64,000 nucleotides of DNA from Epiperipatus broadwayi (GCA_028023455.1 JAQFVV010006215.1:496001-560000); one strand, 5' to 3'; positions 1 through 11,183 are shown, counted from the first letter of the stretch. Notes: generated by a model from the sequence alone, not told the origin. Program-made: numbers and translations.

Positions 1-538
1 CTGATTCAAACTTATATTCTATAATCTTTTTCTTGATCCTTTTCTTTGTTTCAAATTCCTGTTCAAAAGAAATAATTACTTTAATCCACTTATGTTTGAT
101 TTCTTGTGGAGACTTCTTTACATTATTTTCTGTCCTTAACTTATACCTTTCTTTTATATTTTGATATGCATTTTTTAATTTTCCCCTACACTATCTATCT
201 GTACCCAAGCTCTGCCAATTTCTATCTTTATTTCCACCTCAATTTCCTTTTCTACTTCTTGATTTTCTTTAGTTATATCGTTTCTATGGTTTCTACAGCC
301 TCATGATTTTTTTTCAATCTTTCCCATTATTTCTTGCCTCATTCCTTTCATTTTATCATTTCTTTCATAAACTCTTGTCACATTTTCTCATTTCAGTTTT
401 TATCATATCCATCATTATCTTCATCATCATCTGGGTTTCTGACACTTCTTTTTCCTTTCCCTCTATTTAGGAATTTTTGAAAGAAATAGGGCTTTCTTCC
501 TCCATTACTCCCCTATCATTTTCTTTCTTGACTTCCAT
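1..538 (-). pseudogene. Decayed gag-like coding region with coiled-coil character
   Basis: From the ATG at 536-538 the minus strand reads MEVKKENDRGVMEEESPISF and then meets a stop. The same frame continues with a charged, Met/Lys/Glu-rich helical stretch (MMMKIMMDMIKTEMRKC) before further stops and frame changes. A charged coiled coil right after an LTR and primer site is what many gypsy-type gag proteins show. I see no zinc knuckle or protease before the window edge. It is clearly inactive. It could also be an unrelated lysine-rich remnant. Confidence 0.3.
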
Positions 539-1140
539 TTTCAAAACACAATTAACTCTGATATTTTTAACTTTTATTCTTAATTTAAATGTTTTTTACT
601 TTAAAATATAAGTACTTAATATTTATTTATCTAACACTTTCTTCTATTAAAAAAATCCAAAAGAAAAATGCTATTTGACTCTTTATTTAATTATTCATTT
701 GAAAAAAAAAAGGAAGCCCCCACTCCAAACTGTTCCAACAATACACACCACAACTATCACTAACTGATTCCTAGTACTAAATCTTGCCTCCCACCCTTGA
801 AATATTCCTCAATTGCCTGAATAAAATTTAATGCGGGTTTTCAATTCAACATTGGGTGCCAAATGTTACTTTCTGTTATACTGGTCATTTCAATCTTCTT
901 TTTATCACTGAGAACACTACTAAGTCACTAATTACCTAGAAAATTTAATTTATGATGATTCAAAAATTAGTGATGATGATAAATGCTTCCAGCTAGACCC
1001 AGATCTTTAATATTGTTTAGACAATTAAGGAACAGGACACAAACATCAGCCAAAAATAATTATAAATAAGTTTATTAAATTCAAAAATAAGTACTAGTCA
1101 AACTAAATACAAATGTTTGATTTAGATTTCTTCACCTGTT
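1..1140 (-). mobile_element. LTR retrotransposon 5' part (gypsy-like), decayed
   Basis: Read on the minus strand, an LTR ends in TAACA near position 864. It is followed at once by a primer-binding-site-like TTTGGCACCCAATG (about 850-863) and then an untranslated leader. A decayed gag-like start follows, with its ATG at 536-538 and the reading direction toward position 1. Order and polarity fit the 5' end of a Ty3/gypsy-type element. The outer LTR boundary is lost in AT-rich DNA before the (ATT)n tract. The RT part would lie outside the window. Superfamily assignment is an inference from the primer site style only. Confidence 0.42.
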
Positions 1141-1326
<186 letters not shown>

Positions 1327-1960
1327 TGATGTCATTAACTTAGGGATAAGTGTGTGTCTTACTTATTTATTCAAGAATTAGAGAGAATTTATTTTATTAT
1401 TAAAATCAATCATATTACCCTGAGATACTCTAATTTATTTCATGAACCATCTTATTTACAGATTATTTTACTAAAGAAAAAGCTATTTTCAAAGATGATA
1501 ATCTTTGGTGGCAAAGATTTAAGAGAAAGACTTTCAAAATTTATAAAATTAAATGTTTCATTTGATCATAGCAATGAAATACTTAAGTGATGGATAAGAA
1601 AGATGGTAGTGGTAGTAGATGGTTGTAAGATAAAAAAATTTAAATGTAACCTCAGTGCATATGCTTCCAATATTAAATCTTATTTGTATTAGAGCAAGTC
1701 AAGAGATATTGTTTAAATATTGCTTTGTACTTTAATATTTTATTGTAATTGCTTACCTCTGCATCTCTTTATTATGGCATATGGTATTAATATTTTATAA
1801 ACCCATTGAGCTCAGCCAACATCATTATCTTTGGCTCATATTATATTATATTATTTCTTTAGTCTTGGTGAAGACAATATTTTTCATGTTGTTCTTTTAC
1901 ATTACAATTTGGTGCCCAAAGTGGGGTCTTCGATCAGTTGGAAGTGCCAATCATTTGTTT
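1327..1960 (+). mobile_element. Possible LTR and primer binding site of a second LTR element
   Basis: A run ending TTACATTACA (to about 1906) is followed by TTTGGTGCCCAAAGTGGGG (1908-1926), which has the form of a retrotransposon primer binding site just inside a 5' LTR. Flanking TGT near 1325 and ACA near 1906 could be LTR ends, giving roughly 580 bp. The first 240 bases carry an open frame with no recognisable domain. No gag or pol follows, so this would be a truncated copy or solo LTR. It faces the opposite way to the element at 1-1140 and its LTR end is different. Confidence 0.3.
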
Positions 1961-2775
1961 TGAGTAAGCATTGAAGATCTTTTATCAATTTCTTTTCTCA
2001 TTCACAGCTGCTTCTTTTCAGTTACAACATATATACTCACAAGACAAATTGAAGATCTTATGATATAAGAGTTTATATCATATCTGGACTGTGTGAAGTT
2101 TGACATTTTTTTGTTCCCCTCAGTCTCAATTTTTTTAGATAGCCATTCCAGAGTCAACCGAGTTAGTTATTCAGTTATTGCTTCCTAAGTGAGTATTCAA
2201 TCATTATTATCTAGAAGGTAAAACTAGAAAAGAAAAACCATAATAATAATTTAATATTTGATTAATCTAATGAGCATTATCTTCTTCTTCACTATTAATT
2301 TTGTTGTAATGCTTTAGAGCACTTTTTTCTGCATTGGAATGTTTAACTGTTTATCTAAAGAGAATGTATTTCTTATGTATAACATCAAGGTTTTAATCTT
2401 AATGTAATCAATGCCAACATTTCATTAGAAAATATTTCTTATCATCCCAAGAAATACATTTTTTTAACTCATCGTTTAAATTATAGAAATGAATTTTATT
2501 ATAAAGAATTTTTAAATTTAACACAAGCTTTTTGAGAAAATAGCCAATGAATATTGTTTGAGTCTAATAAAATTTTTAACATATGAAAATATAAGATGCT
2601 TCTAAATTTCAAAAACATTAAAGTAGCTAATGAAAACAATAATGATATTTGTCAGAATAACCATAAAAGGTGATAACCATTATCAAAGTGTTTTAAATAT
2701 TTTCAAGTTTCATTATTGATTTTATTATTACATTAGCTCATTGTCGAATAATAAAATAATTAGTCATTCAGGTTG
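1961..2775. other. AT-rich spacer, nothing recognised
   Basis: No coding frame, RNA motif, inverted repeat or repeat family shared with the rest of the window was seen. Confidence 0.5.
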
Positions 2776-3383
2776 AACATAAATATAAATTTGTCTTTGT
2801 GTCACCGGGAAGAAGAAACACAAGAACATTTGATACAGCACTGTAGAGGCTTAGAGAAAGTCAGACAACTGATGTTGAATAATTATAGGAAAAGTGAAAC
2901 CACAATAGAAAAAATGCTAAAAGCTTTCAATGAAAACAAAATACCAATAATACGTGCAGCAACTTTCAGTATATACACCTTATGGTGTACCAGATGGGCG
3001 TTCACTTTAGGAAACAATCCAAGGAGACACCCTAACACATATCACAATAAACTAGAAGAACTTAAAGAAAGGGACAATCTTCTTGTAGCACTGGACATTT
3101 TTGCCACCACTTGGTCTTTTTTTAAAATAAGGGCAGCATTATAATGGATAGACCAAATACAGCCTCAGGAAAATGAAAAACTGAAATGAACCCATAATAA
3201 GAACTGAAATATCTAAAAGTGTGGGAACTACAATAGACTCTAATGATTAAGGAAAAGAAAATGATTTTTTCTGTGTTTCAAGATGTATCATAGTATATTA
3301 TGTTTGATACAATGTATTACCTGATATAATGTAACCATTTTTTGCCTAATAAAGTTTGCTTTGAAACATAAATATAAATTTGT
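2776..3383 (+). mobile_element. 5'-truncated LINE insertion with 19-bp target-site duplication
   Basis: The direct repeat AACATAAATATAAATTTGT lies at 2776-2794 and again at 3365-3383, enclosing 570 bp. The insert opens in the middle of a LINE C-terminal Cys/His motif and ends with AATAAAGTTTGCTTTGAA, a polyadenylation-like 3' end without a poly(A) tract. A perfect long TSD, severe 5' truncation and an intact 3' end together are the signature of target-primed reverse transcription. The clade cannot be fixed without the RT domain; I, L2 or CR1-like are possible. Confidence 0.8.
2795..3143 (+). pseudogene. C-terminal tail of a LINE ORF2 (Cys/His motif)
   Basis: An open frame of about 116 codons reads LCHREEETQEHLIQHC at its start, the CxxC...HxxxxC-type motif that closes the ORF2 protein of many LINEs. 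A helical region follows with WCTRWAF and the ending SFFKIRAAL, then TAA. The first cysteine pair is cut by the 5' truncation. The frame is intact, so the insertion is fairly young, but it has no RT or endonuclease and no start of its own. Confidence 0.65.
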
Positions 3384-3755
3384 TAAACAACATAATTAGC
3401 CACATATTTCCACATAAGATACTAATATCTTAAGAATTACAATTATTTTTTACATCATTTCAAACTATTAAGATTATTCTAATGATCCTGAATAATGGTT
3501 ACATTCAGATTTCTTGCTTTGCTGTTGCCCTCTTGTGGCTGTTATTATCCACATAGGTATGAGACTTATAGAATTGATGCTAATAGAATTCAGAAAAAGA
3601 TTAAAAATGGCTCATATATTGTTGATTTTCAAAAAAATGTCTATTATTTCATCTAAACCATCCTAAATAATTAACGAGCACAAAAACTGAATTACATAAA
3701 CACAATTCTCATTTTCTAATTATATTATAGATTACTTTCATTATAATAACTTTTT
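3384..3755. other. AT-rich spacer
   Basis: Nothing recognised; no repeat family seen elsewhere in the window. Confidence 0.5.
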
Positions 3756-4180
3756 AAAAATTATTAAAGGTCTTTAAAAATCCAAATTTTTGTTTAAAGT
3801 TTTCAAACATATTTAAATATTAATAACAATACACAGGATGGTATATAAAACATCATCTCAAGTGCTATTACTCTTTCTTTTTCATGGGTTGCTGGTCTGA
3901 TCAATGACAGTATTAGCTTGGGAATTGAGCCAGATTCTTTTAAATTAAATTAACAATCTAAGCAACTAGGCTATTCTGAAGGAGTAGTCTAGTTGAGAGC
4001 ATTCCCTTAAATTTGGTATTCATGAATCTAGGAATCTGTAATTCAGTTCCCATGCTAATACTGTCACAAGTCATGCCAGCAATAATGGGGCTCAAAATGT
4101 TTTGTTATATACTAACCTGTGTAGTATTACTAATTATGTATGAAAAGTTTAAATTTTTCTATAGACATTTAATAATTTAA
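3756..4180. repeat. Family D fold-back, old copy
   Basis: Imperfect inverted repeat of about 425 bp centred near 3968. Matching arm segments include GGGTTGCTGGTCTGATCAATGACAG on the left and CTGTCACAAGTCATGCCAGCA on the right, and CCTGTGTA near both ends. Both arms carry a remnant of ATTCGATTCCCATGCTAA, which resembles a tRNA B box; the clearer copy is at 38131-38627. No TSD could be read, so this copy is probably ancient. Confidence 0.6.
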
Positions 4181-4860
4181 AAAATACAAATTAAGGTACC
4201 ATCATAACAAATTCTTAGACAAATACAATTCTCATTTGTTTAAATATTCATTGGATGAATGATTCCATAATTCACACAAGACTCTTTGAAGCAATACTTT
4301 GTTAGAAAATATTTATGCAGATGTGTAACCAGAATGAATTTAAAACATAGATGTAATATCCATAACAAAAATCAATTTTACAAATAAAGTTACTAGCAAA
4401 TGGTAAATTTATTCCTATAAAAGATTTTGACGACAATGCTAGAGACCAGAAAATTTATCCAATAGAAAACAAAAATCAATAATATTTAGGTACTGTGAAT
4501 ATTGGTGAATGGAATTTCATCAATATTTATTATCTTCATATTAAATATCATTGATACTTTGAATGCTTTAACAATCAATCCAATTTTGTTGAGACATCCA
4601 ATCATTCTAAAAATCATAAAGCCTTAATATAATTTCAGTCAATGAAGATTAGATAATTTGTTATTACTAAGTATTAATTAAAACATTAAAGAGATATGAC
4701 TAGGGATATCAAAAACATAATGAAGCAGTTTGCTATATCACTAAGGAAACTAACCACTAGATAATGGCAGGATTTTTTTAAGCACTACTTGACTTCATTG
4801 AAGATGTTGATCAACCATTAATCATAAAATGAAACCTAATATTTCTTATGCAAATGAATC
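4181..4860. other. AT-rich spacer
   Basis: Nothing recognised on either strand. Confidence 0.5.
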
Positions 4861-5022
4861 CATGGAAGATTAATTTAAAGATGAAAAAACATCATTTTAA
4901 TATGTGATACTATTTTGGGTTTCTTTTTGTCAATGCTCATTCATGGAAGATTAATTTAAAGATGAAAAAACATCATTTTAATATGTGATACTATTTTGGG
5001 TTTCTTTTTGTCAATGCTCATT
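4861..5022. repeat. Perfect 81-bp tandem duplication
   Basis: The unit beginning CATGGAAGATTAATTTAAAG occupies 4861-4941 and is repeated without visible change at 4942-5022. Perfect identity in otherwise decayed AT-rich DNA points to a very recent duplication or an assembly duplication. Confidence 0.9.
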
Positions 5023-5313
5023 TACTGTGTTCATTAATAGCTATAATATTCTTGGCTTCTGTTGCAAATTCTTTTATTCAATTTTATCTAAATATGATAT
5101 AGATAATTGCCTAAAGTATTATATTTATAGTACTAATTGCTAATGTTTTGGGATAGTGTTGCACTGATGATGGTCTCTTTTCAGATGAATTGATTACAAA
5201 ACTAATATACTTAAATGGGCATACAGTAAAAATAACAATTTTTTTCATTTATTCCATCTATTATGTTGTCTATAATAATATGATGCTCATGGGTTAAATT
5301 TTCTTTTATCTAG

Positions 5314-5703
5314 TTTACAAAATACACAGAGGCAAAACTCTCCATACAGTAGCACCACTTAGTGCAAATAAAAGTAATCAATGGATGCAGGTTTATGCAT
5401 AAAATTCCTATCTAGGGCATATTCATCTAATAGCCCCAGACCAATTTCTAGCTTGTGGCTTTCATCAGTCAGTAGATCTCAGATCCAAGGCTCTTGACTG
5501 CTGAATGCCACAAGCTAGAAATTAGTCTGGGAATGTTGGGTGGGTAAGCAATAGATAGGGATTTTATGCACAAACCTTCCTGCATCCATTGATTACTCTG
5601 GCTTGCACTGAGTGGTGTTACTGTATGGAGAGTTTTGCCTCTGTGTAAACCATCTTGGGTAAGCATAAAGAATGTAATTATGTGATGTTTAGTGATTTAC
5701 AAA
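5314..5703 (+). mobile_element. Family A palindromic retroposon, copy A1
   Basis: Long inverted repeat. ACACAGAGGCAAAACTCTCC near 5323 is matched by its complement ending GCCTCTGTGT at about 5645. The right arm is followed by the family tail AAGCATAAAGAATG...ATGTGATGTTTA and then TTTACAAA (5696-5703), which repeats 5314-5321 as a short TSD. A hammerhead core is readable in the left arm on the minus strand. The right-arm core has CTGCTGA instead of CTGATGA. This copy is more diverged than A5 or A2. Confidence 0.75.
5427..5485 (-). ncRNA. Hammerhead ribozyme motif, family A (A1 left arm)
   Basis: Minus strand: CTGATGA, stem II/loop AAGCCACAAGCTA, GAAA, a degraded stem III ending in TTGGTC, then CTGGGG. 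Core positions are kept but stem III has lost its self-complementarity. It is probably inactive in this copy. Confidence 0.5.
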
Positions 5704-5949
5704 GTATTGAAACAATAACTGATAATGATGAATTAAATGAAGTTGATTTACTGTTAATCAGTATATGTAGCTCATTAATTTATAATTTTACTATTTTCAA
5801 TCCATGCAATCATCTCCTTATTTCTGTAACATCAGGGAAATGAAAGACATCATACAATTTAACATATATGTGCCAAAAGTCAATGATGATGTAAACAAAG
5901 GCATTCTAAATTTTTTTAAACAAATTCTTTAACAAATCAGAAAAACTTA

Positions 5950-6123
5950 CTTGACCACACACATGTAAAAAAAATACATGATACCCAATATGCACATTTT
6001 GTGTAGAACTAGCACTCATCAGTTGGCCAGATCATAATCTTTTTTGCATGAGTGGGTTGTTTGAGATAGAGCTGAGGATGAGTTGGCTGAAAAATCCTGA
6101 GTTCAAATCCCCCTATTTACACT
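5950..6123 (+). mobile_element. Family B fragment, internally deleted fold-back
   Basis: The left part (5950-6030) is the antisense of the family B arm, including ACTCATCAGTTGGCC. The right part (6050-6120) is the family B end GAGATAGAGCTGAGGATG...GAGTTCAAATCCCCC. Everything between the arms is missing, so the two arms meet directly. The end sequence GTTCAAATCC resembles a tRNA B box, but I cannot fold a full tRNA here. No clear TSD. Confidence 0.6.
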
Positions 6124-6251
6124 TATAAGAAACATTTGGTGTAAGAAATATTATGTATAACCTTAGAATTATAACTGAATTAAAAGATTAAATGTGACAT
6201 TGCATTTTCTTCTATTTTACTATAATATTTAATTCCAATTTTATATGAAAT

Positions 6252-6367
6252 AAATAGTTTTTTTTTTTTTTTAAGTGTCATAGCATCGGCGGGGATGCGA
6301 ACCCGCAACTACCTGCAATGCAGTCGCGCTGATCTCTCGACCACCAATGCTGGACATGAAAATAGTT
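6252..6367 (-). mobile_element. tRNA-derived SINE (tRNA-Ala-like), with poly(A) tail
   Basis: Minus strand: acceptor-like GCATTGG pairs with CCGATGC, an anticodon stem ACTGC/GTAGT encloses ATTGCAG (anticodon TGC, alanine), and a B box GGTTCGCATCCC is followed by TATGACACTTAA and a poly(A) of about 14. AAATAGTT flanks the insert at 6252-6259 and 6360-6367. This is a retroposed tRNA-like element, not a genomic tRNA gene: it has a transcribed-style 3' extension, a poly(A) tail and a TSD. A second copy is at 11886-11990. Confidence 0.75.
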
Positions 6368-7063
6368 GATAATTCTTATTAAAGAAAAAAGGTGGGTAAG
6401 AGAGAGAGAGGAAATGAAAATCGTTTGCGGTAATTATAGACCAATCTATAAAGCATAAATATATTTCTACATATCATACACTGTTGTTTCAGTCTGCTTA
6501 CTTGATAACTTGAGAATCTGTTCTTAAATAACTTCCAGATAATATGTTTGTCTTTCTAAAATGCTTCAACACTGTGTCTAATTTTATATCTCTCACGTAT
6601 TCTGTCGCCAGACAAATAAAATTTAAAATAATCGCTATTGCATTTTTTAGTGCTTTGGGTGTAATCTTAACAATGAAAATTTACTTTCAGAATAATCATA
6701 TTCAGCTTTCTGTAAACTGTATTTTGAATAAGTTTATTACTTTTTATTCAATTCATATTTTTCTTGGTTTCTGAAATCGATTAAAAGTTTTAAATATTTT
6801 AAAAATAAAAATGTGTTATCAAAACAAATTATACCATTTAGATTTTTTTCATAAATAGATTAAATAAATTTAGTGTATAAAGGTGAAATAATAAAAGTAT
6901 TATAAATAAATTTTAAGAGATATCAACTCCACTAAATGAACATAATATATTTCCTACTGTGTCTGCCATTATACATAAATAAATTGATAGTTCTCTCTAT
7001 TGTATACATATATTATATATAAGATTTGAAATACCAAACACTCTTAAACCTGGAACCTAATTG
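6368..7063. other. AT-rich spacer
   Basis: Nothing recognised beyond short open frames expected by chance in AT-rich DNA. Confidence 0.5.
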
Positions 7064-7702
7064 TAAATATAGGGGATTTGAACTCAGATTTTCAAGCCAC
7101 TTTACTATCCACACTATCTCATACTACTAATATATATATATATGACAACACACATGCAGAAAAGATATTTTGTGCTAAACCAGCAGTCATCAGGTGGTCC
7201 AGATTACTATCTCCCATACTATATATATATAATCAGTGCTCAGTTTATATTAAGATAGCAAATCCTTACACTTTAGTGGACTGGCTTCAATATTCTCCAA
7301 CCTCCAACTATTCAGCCATCCATACCATTGAAAATCTTTGAGAGAATTCCCAAATCCCATGCTCATGCCACCTGAAGTGACTTCAGATCAACATGGGTAT
7401 GACAATATTGGCATCAGCATGAGATTTGGGAATTCTATCATCAGATTTTCTATGGTGGAGAAGATTGAAGCCTGTCCATTAAAGTTTAAGGATTTGCTAT
7501 CTTAATATAAACTGAGCACTGATTATATGTTTGTATGGGGGATGGTAATCTGGACCAACTGATGAGTGCTGGTTTAGCACAAAATACATTTATTGGTGAT
7601 TATTTATCTTTTTTGCATATCTGTGGTCATGTGTATTAGTAGTATGAGATAGTGTGGATAGTGAAGTGGCTTGAAAGTCTAAGTTCAAATCCCCTATATT
7701 TA
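7064..7702. mobile_element. Family B palindromic retroposon, 639 bp
   Basis: Near-complete palindrome with TAAATATAGGGG at the left and CCCCTATATTTA at the right. Its centre is around CTGAAGTGACTTCAG (7372-7386). Each arm holds, from outside in, the tRNA-B-box-like AAGTTCAAATCCCC, a conserved 100-bp stretch, the hammerhead core, and GGCTTCAATC/GATTGAAGCC near the centre. I could not read a TSD or tail here. It is older than the copies at 27 and 58 kb. Confidence 0.75.
7541..7605 (+). ncRNA. Hammerhead ribozyme motif, family B (7-kb copy, right arm)
   Basis: ACCAA, CTGATGA, stem II GTGCTGGTTTAGCAC (perfect 5-bp pairing), then AAAA where GAAA is expected, ATACATTTAT, and TTGGT which pairs with ACCAA. 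The G12 position is mutated, so self-cleavage is unlikely. The mirror arm at about 7165-7200 (minus) has the same change. Confidence 0.55.
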
Positions 7703-8200
7703 TATATATGTAACTCTTCATCAGCTGCTTTAGAGCATTGTCAAACAACTCATACAAATATAGTGGTAATGTGACTTATATAAATATTGCAAATAGTGAT
7801 AGTGTTATAAATGCTTATTATATATTAGTCAATTCCAACATGCAGAATTGGCCCAAAAAAGTAGAGATCCAGAGTAATGTTTTCATTTCAGATATAGATA
7901 TATTGCTTTACAATTATTATAGATCAAATCTAGAATGATTCTCTTTATTCAATTTTTTATATATTTTGAATGAGAATTCACTAAAAAAAAATCATTCAAG
8001 AAAATAAAATATAATTTGTTGGATTATGTATATTTTATTTTGTATACTCAAAATAAAACTGCACATTATTTATGATTATTTATAAGTTATAAATATGGCT
8101 TGGGATAATTTTAATGAATGAATATTTGAGAGAGCAAAATATATTTAATACAAAAAATTATATTTTATTTCGTTGAATGTTTTTATTGTGAATCCATTAA
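7703..8200. other. AT-rich spacer
   Basis: Nothing recognised. Confidence 0.5.
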
Positions 8201-8812
8201 TAACAATCATCATAAACATCACACGATCACTGTTTCTCATGCTTGCTCATAACTGTTATCAAACAGGCAAAACTCTCCATACAATAGTGCCACTCAATGC
8301 AAGCCAGAGTAATCAATGGATGCCAGAAGGCTTGTGCATAAAATCCCTATCTAATGCCTACTCATCCAATATCCCCAGACTAGTTTCTGGCTTATGGCCT
8401 TCATCAATGAGGAGCTCCTAATAGGATAGTGGTGGCTATGGTTGTTAAAGAGCCAAAGACACCAAAATGTATGGGTGCAGAACTGAGTTCAGACCTATAT
8501 GACTATATAAGCTAATGAGCTTGGATTGAAAATATTATTGTGTTTTCAATTTCATTCTCATAGTTTTGTAATTGAGATATAAGGTGGCTGATGAAGCATT
8601 GCATTAAATCCTAAGATCTAGATGCAGTGCTCTCAGATCCAAGGTTCTTCACTGATGAAGGCCATAAGTAAGAAACTAGTTTGGGGATATTGGATGAGTA
8701 GGCACTAGATGGGGATTTTATGCACAAGCCTTCTGGCATCCATTGATTACTCTGCCTTGCACTGAGTGGCACTATTGTATGGAGAGTTTTGCCTGTTTAA
8801 CAATCATCATAA
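8201..8812 (-). mobile_element. Family A palindromic retroposon, copy A2, full length
   Basis: A 15-bp TSD TAACAATCATCATAA at 8201-8215 and 8798-8812 encloses 582 bp. The tail lies at the left (ACATCACACGATCACTG... = tail in reverse), so the element points to the minus strand. Arms of about 150 bp run from AAACAGGCAAAACTCTCC inward to the hammerhead region. The centre (about 8440-8600) is single copy and includes CACCAAAATGTATGGGTGCA. The same total length is seen in A4, which suggests 582 bp is the full element. Confidence 0.88.
8636..8697 (+). ncRNA. Hammerhead ribozyme motif, family A (A2)
   Basis: CTGATGA at 8652-8658, stem II region AGGCCATAAGTAA (weakened), GAA, stem III ACTAGT (self-complementary), U at the cleavage position, then TGGGG pairing with the CTTCA side, and TTGGAT pairing with ATCCAA upstream. 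All core nucleotides are present; stem II is weakened by changes. Confidence 0.6.
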
Positions 8813-9100
8813 TTTACTCTTTTTGCAAATTCTGATTCAATATAAAATTGCGAATGAAGAGAATCATTCTTAAACTTACACTGATTGCACATCAATATGA
8901 TAAGAATATTGTAAAGTATTTAAGCATACAAATTATAATGGCTGATAAATCTATATCATCACACAATCAATGCTTCTACAATTATATTAGTTCAATGTGA
9001 TAGGGCCTTCAAATTATAGAATTTTCACACACAAAAATAGGAAAAACGTAATTAATTATGTTAATAATTAGTAAAACATATTACTTTTTTGTTTTTGCAG

Positions 9101-9233
9101 TAAGTGCAGATCTGAAAGAAGCTGGATTAGTGTGGTTCCACCATTTGCATTGCCCTCAGGCCAGTTCTACCAGCAAGATTATACACTAATCAAAGCAGAA
9201 TCAGAGATTCATATTATTAAAAATCTTAATTAA
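9101..9233 (+). CDS. Candidate 3'-terminal exon of an unidentified gene
   Basis: A pyrimidine-rich tract ending TTTTTTGTTTTTGCAG (to 9100) looks like a splice acceptor. It is followed by 43 open codons reading KCRSERSWISVVPPFALPSG and then QFYQQDYTLIKAESEIHIIK, ending in TAA at 9231-9233. AATAAA follows at about 9256. The stretch is locally less AT-rich than its surroundings and belongs to no repeat family in the window. I do not recognise the peptide and no upstream exon is visible. It may be a chance frame or an exonised repeat. Confidence 0.22.
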
Positions 9234-9359
9234 AAAATTCAGAATTGAAATATGTAATAAATAGGTTAACACTATTTGAATTAGATGTAAATACATTTGA
9301 AAAAAGATGTTAAGCTGACATCTCTTTAGATTTAAAATCTAAAGTAATATTTACTAAGG

Positions 9360-9545
9360 CTGTAACCTCAAGAATTCGCGCGTAAAAATGCGATCGTAGG
9401 GCCTCTACAGGTCTTAACTACAAGCTTAAGTTTTGGAAGAAAAGAGGGGAATCCTTTTTTACTTCAACCTACTTTCTATATAAATAGGTGAAGCTGAAGC
9501 GGTTATATCTGAGAGTGTGAAGCCATAAAAGTTTTGCTTACAGAA
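9360..9545 (+). promoter_or_regulatory. Possible core promoter with TATA box
   Basis: An unusual CpG-bearing patch (GAATTCGCGCGTAAAAATGCG) at about 9372-9393 is followed by CTATATAAATAG (about 9477-9488), a consensus-like TATA box. A GC-richer stretch lies 20-50 bases downstream, where a transcription start would sit. CpG is rare elsewhere in the window. No open frame follows, so it may belong to a non-coding transcript or an old element. Confidence 0.2.
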
Positions 9546-11183
9546 AAATAATATCGAATACAAATTTAGTTTATAAATAGTCAGTTAATTAAATAAAGTT
9601 TAAACAAGATAAAAAGGTTGAATTTGCTTCTTATGATTCGAAGTCTAACATTAATTACGTACTGGGAAAGTAGGTTTCATTATAGTGTGGTTTATTATTT
9701 TACTGAAAAACAAATTATATTCATTTAAAAAGTCTAACGACAGAGTTTTAAAAACTCATTGTAGTATATGTGTATGCACGCATAATCTTATACACATTCT
9801 TATAAATTGATAGTATAAAATATTTAATTTTTTTTAAAATTTATTGACAGCATTACAAGAATTCCTCTGATGGAAAAAAAAATACATTACGTAATTGACA
9901 GTTTGAAAATAATTTATATTTTATAAATAAAAAGGAAATATGTATGTAAGTATTTACAGACTATTGAAATGATTTTAATCTATTTACAAAAATATTGAGC
10001 AATGTGTGGGTTTTTGATATAGTAATGGTAAATTGTGGAGAAACTGTAAGTTTATAAAATGATATTTGATATTTAAAAAAACTGCTTTGTTTAAATATTT
10101 CTATAAACAACAAAAATTCTCAATATGTATAATTAACTAATTTTAATTAACTCATTTTTAATAGAGTTTGTGACAAATTGTTTATTCGCCTTAGAATGTT
10201 TTATACTGAAATATATTAAATAAAAATAACTGAATGATTAGTCATTTAAAGATAATGTTCAGTGGGGATATCAATTAGTATAAAATATTTGCCATGCATT
10301 AACGCACTGTTAATTGTATTCATATGCACAAACTAAATATGAAGTAATTATCAATACTTCACTTAATTCTTTCGCTTATTACTTTATAATATATCCAAGA
10401 GCAGCTCTCTATTTACCAGCCTGTAATTTAACAGTTTTAAGATTTTAATTCCAACAATATATTTTTACAAATATATAGATTTAATCTAGACCAGTAACTA
10501 TATATTTTAATAACCTCAGTTTTATTCTGACTGACAAAACCCCTTTTCCTTGCTCAATAATGTTACATAATGGTCTGGTCGAAGGCATAGAAAGAGAAAG
10601 TAGCATCTAACTACAGTCTGAGCCAGGGTCTTCAGGTAGGATGCTGAAGACGATGCAATGAAGCATATAACCTATGATTGTACTCTCTTCCAATAAACCA
10701 GCTCAACCCTCATTTATTAAATTTAGATAAAATTTAGGTCAGTTCATCTACATCTCATCCCTCCTTTTGATTCCAATATGCTTCAGAGTTCCAACTCAGG
10801 GGAAATTCACCTTTGACTCCATTAACAAGGTGTATCTATGCATACTAATATTCAGATTACTGTATCAAAGTTATTATTAATGAACTACATTTACCTGAAA
10901 TCTCTATCAATTAGTTTGCCAATATATGTGTAAAATAATGCAATGTGTGTGTATATGTATGAGGCAATAGCTTTATTGATGAATGCAAGGAATGGCTTAA
11001 TAAACTAAAGGGACTATATCAATTCAACAAATTTCATAACATTTATTTTATAACATGAAAAAAAAGAACATTAATAAAAAACTGGAATAACCTGATGTTT
11101 AGGCAATATTTACAAATGTGGATAAAAAAAAATAAAATAAATACATGTAGTTTAAATGTCGGTGATGAACGTTTATCATTTCC
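9546..11183. other. AT-rich spacer
   Basis: No repeat family or coding signal. A less AT-rich stretch at 10540-10840 carries no open frame or domain I recognise. Confidence 0.4.

Noticed and set aside
5469-5666. Small proteins encoded in families A and B (also 8173, 7078, 27516, 41887, 58437, 58850)
   Set aside because: Frames run through inverted-repeat arms, differ between copies and show no conserved protein; the conserved signal is RNA structure.
6281-6355. Genuine tRNA-Ala gene
   Set aside because: It is followed by TATGACACTT and a poly(A), flanked by a short TSD, and has a second copy with the same extension, so it is retroposed.
8591-8640. A third hammerhead at GGCTGATGAAGCATTGC in A2
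   Set aside because: CTGATGA is present but no stem II or GAAA follows within range; it is not conserved in A4 (GGCTGCTGGAGGG).
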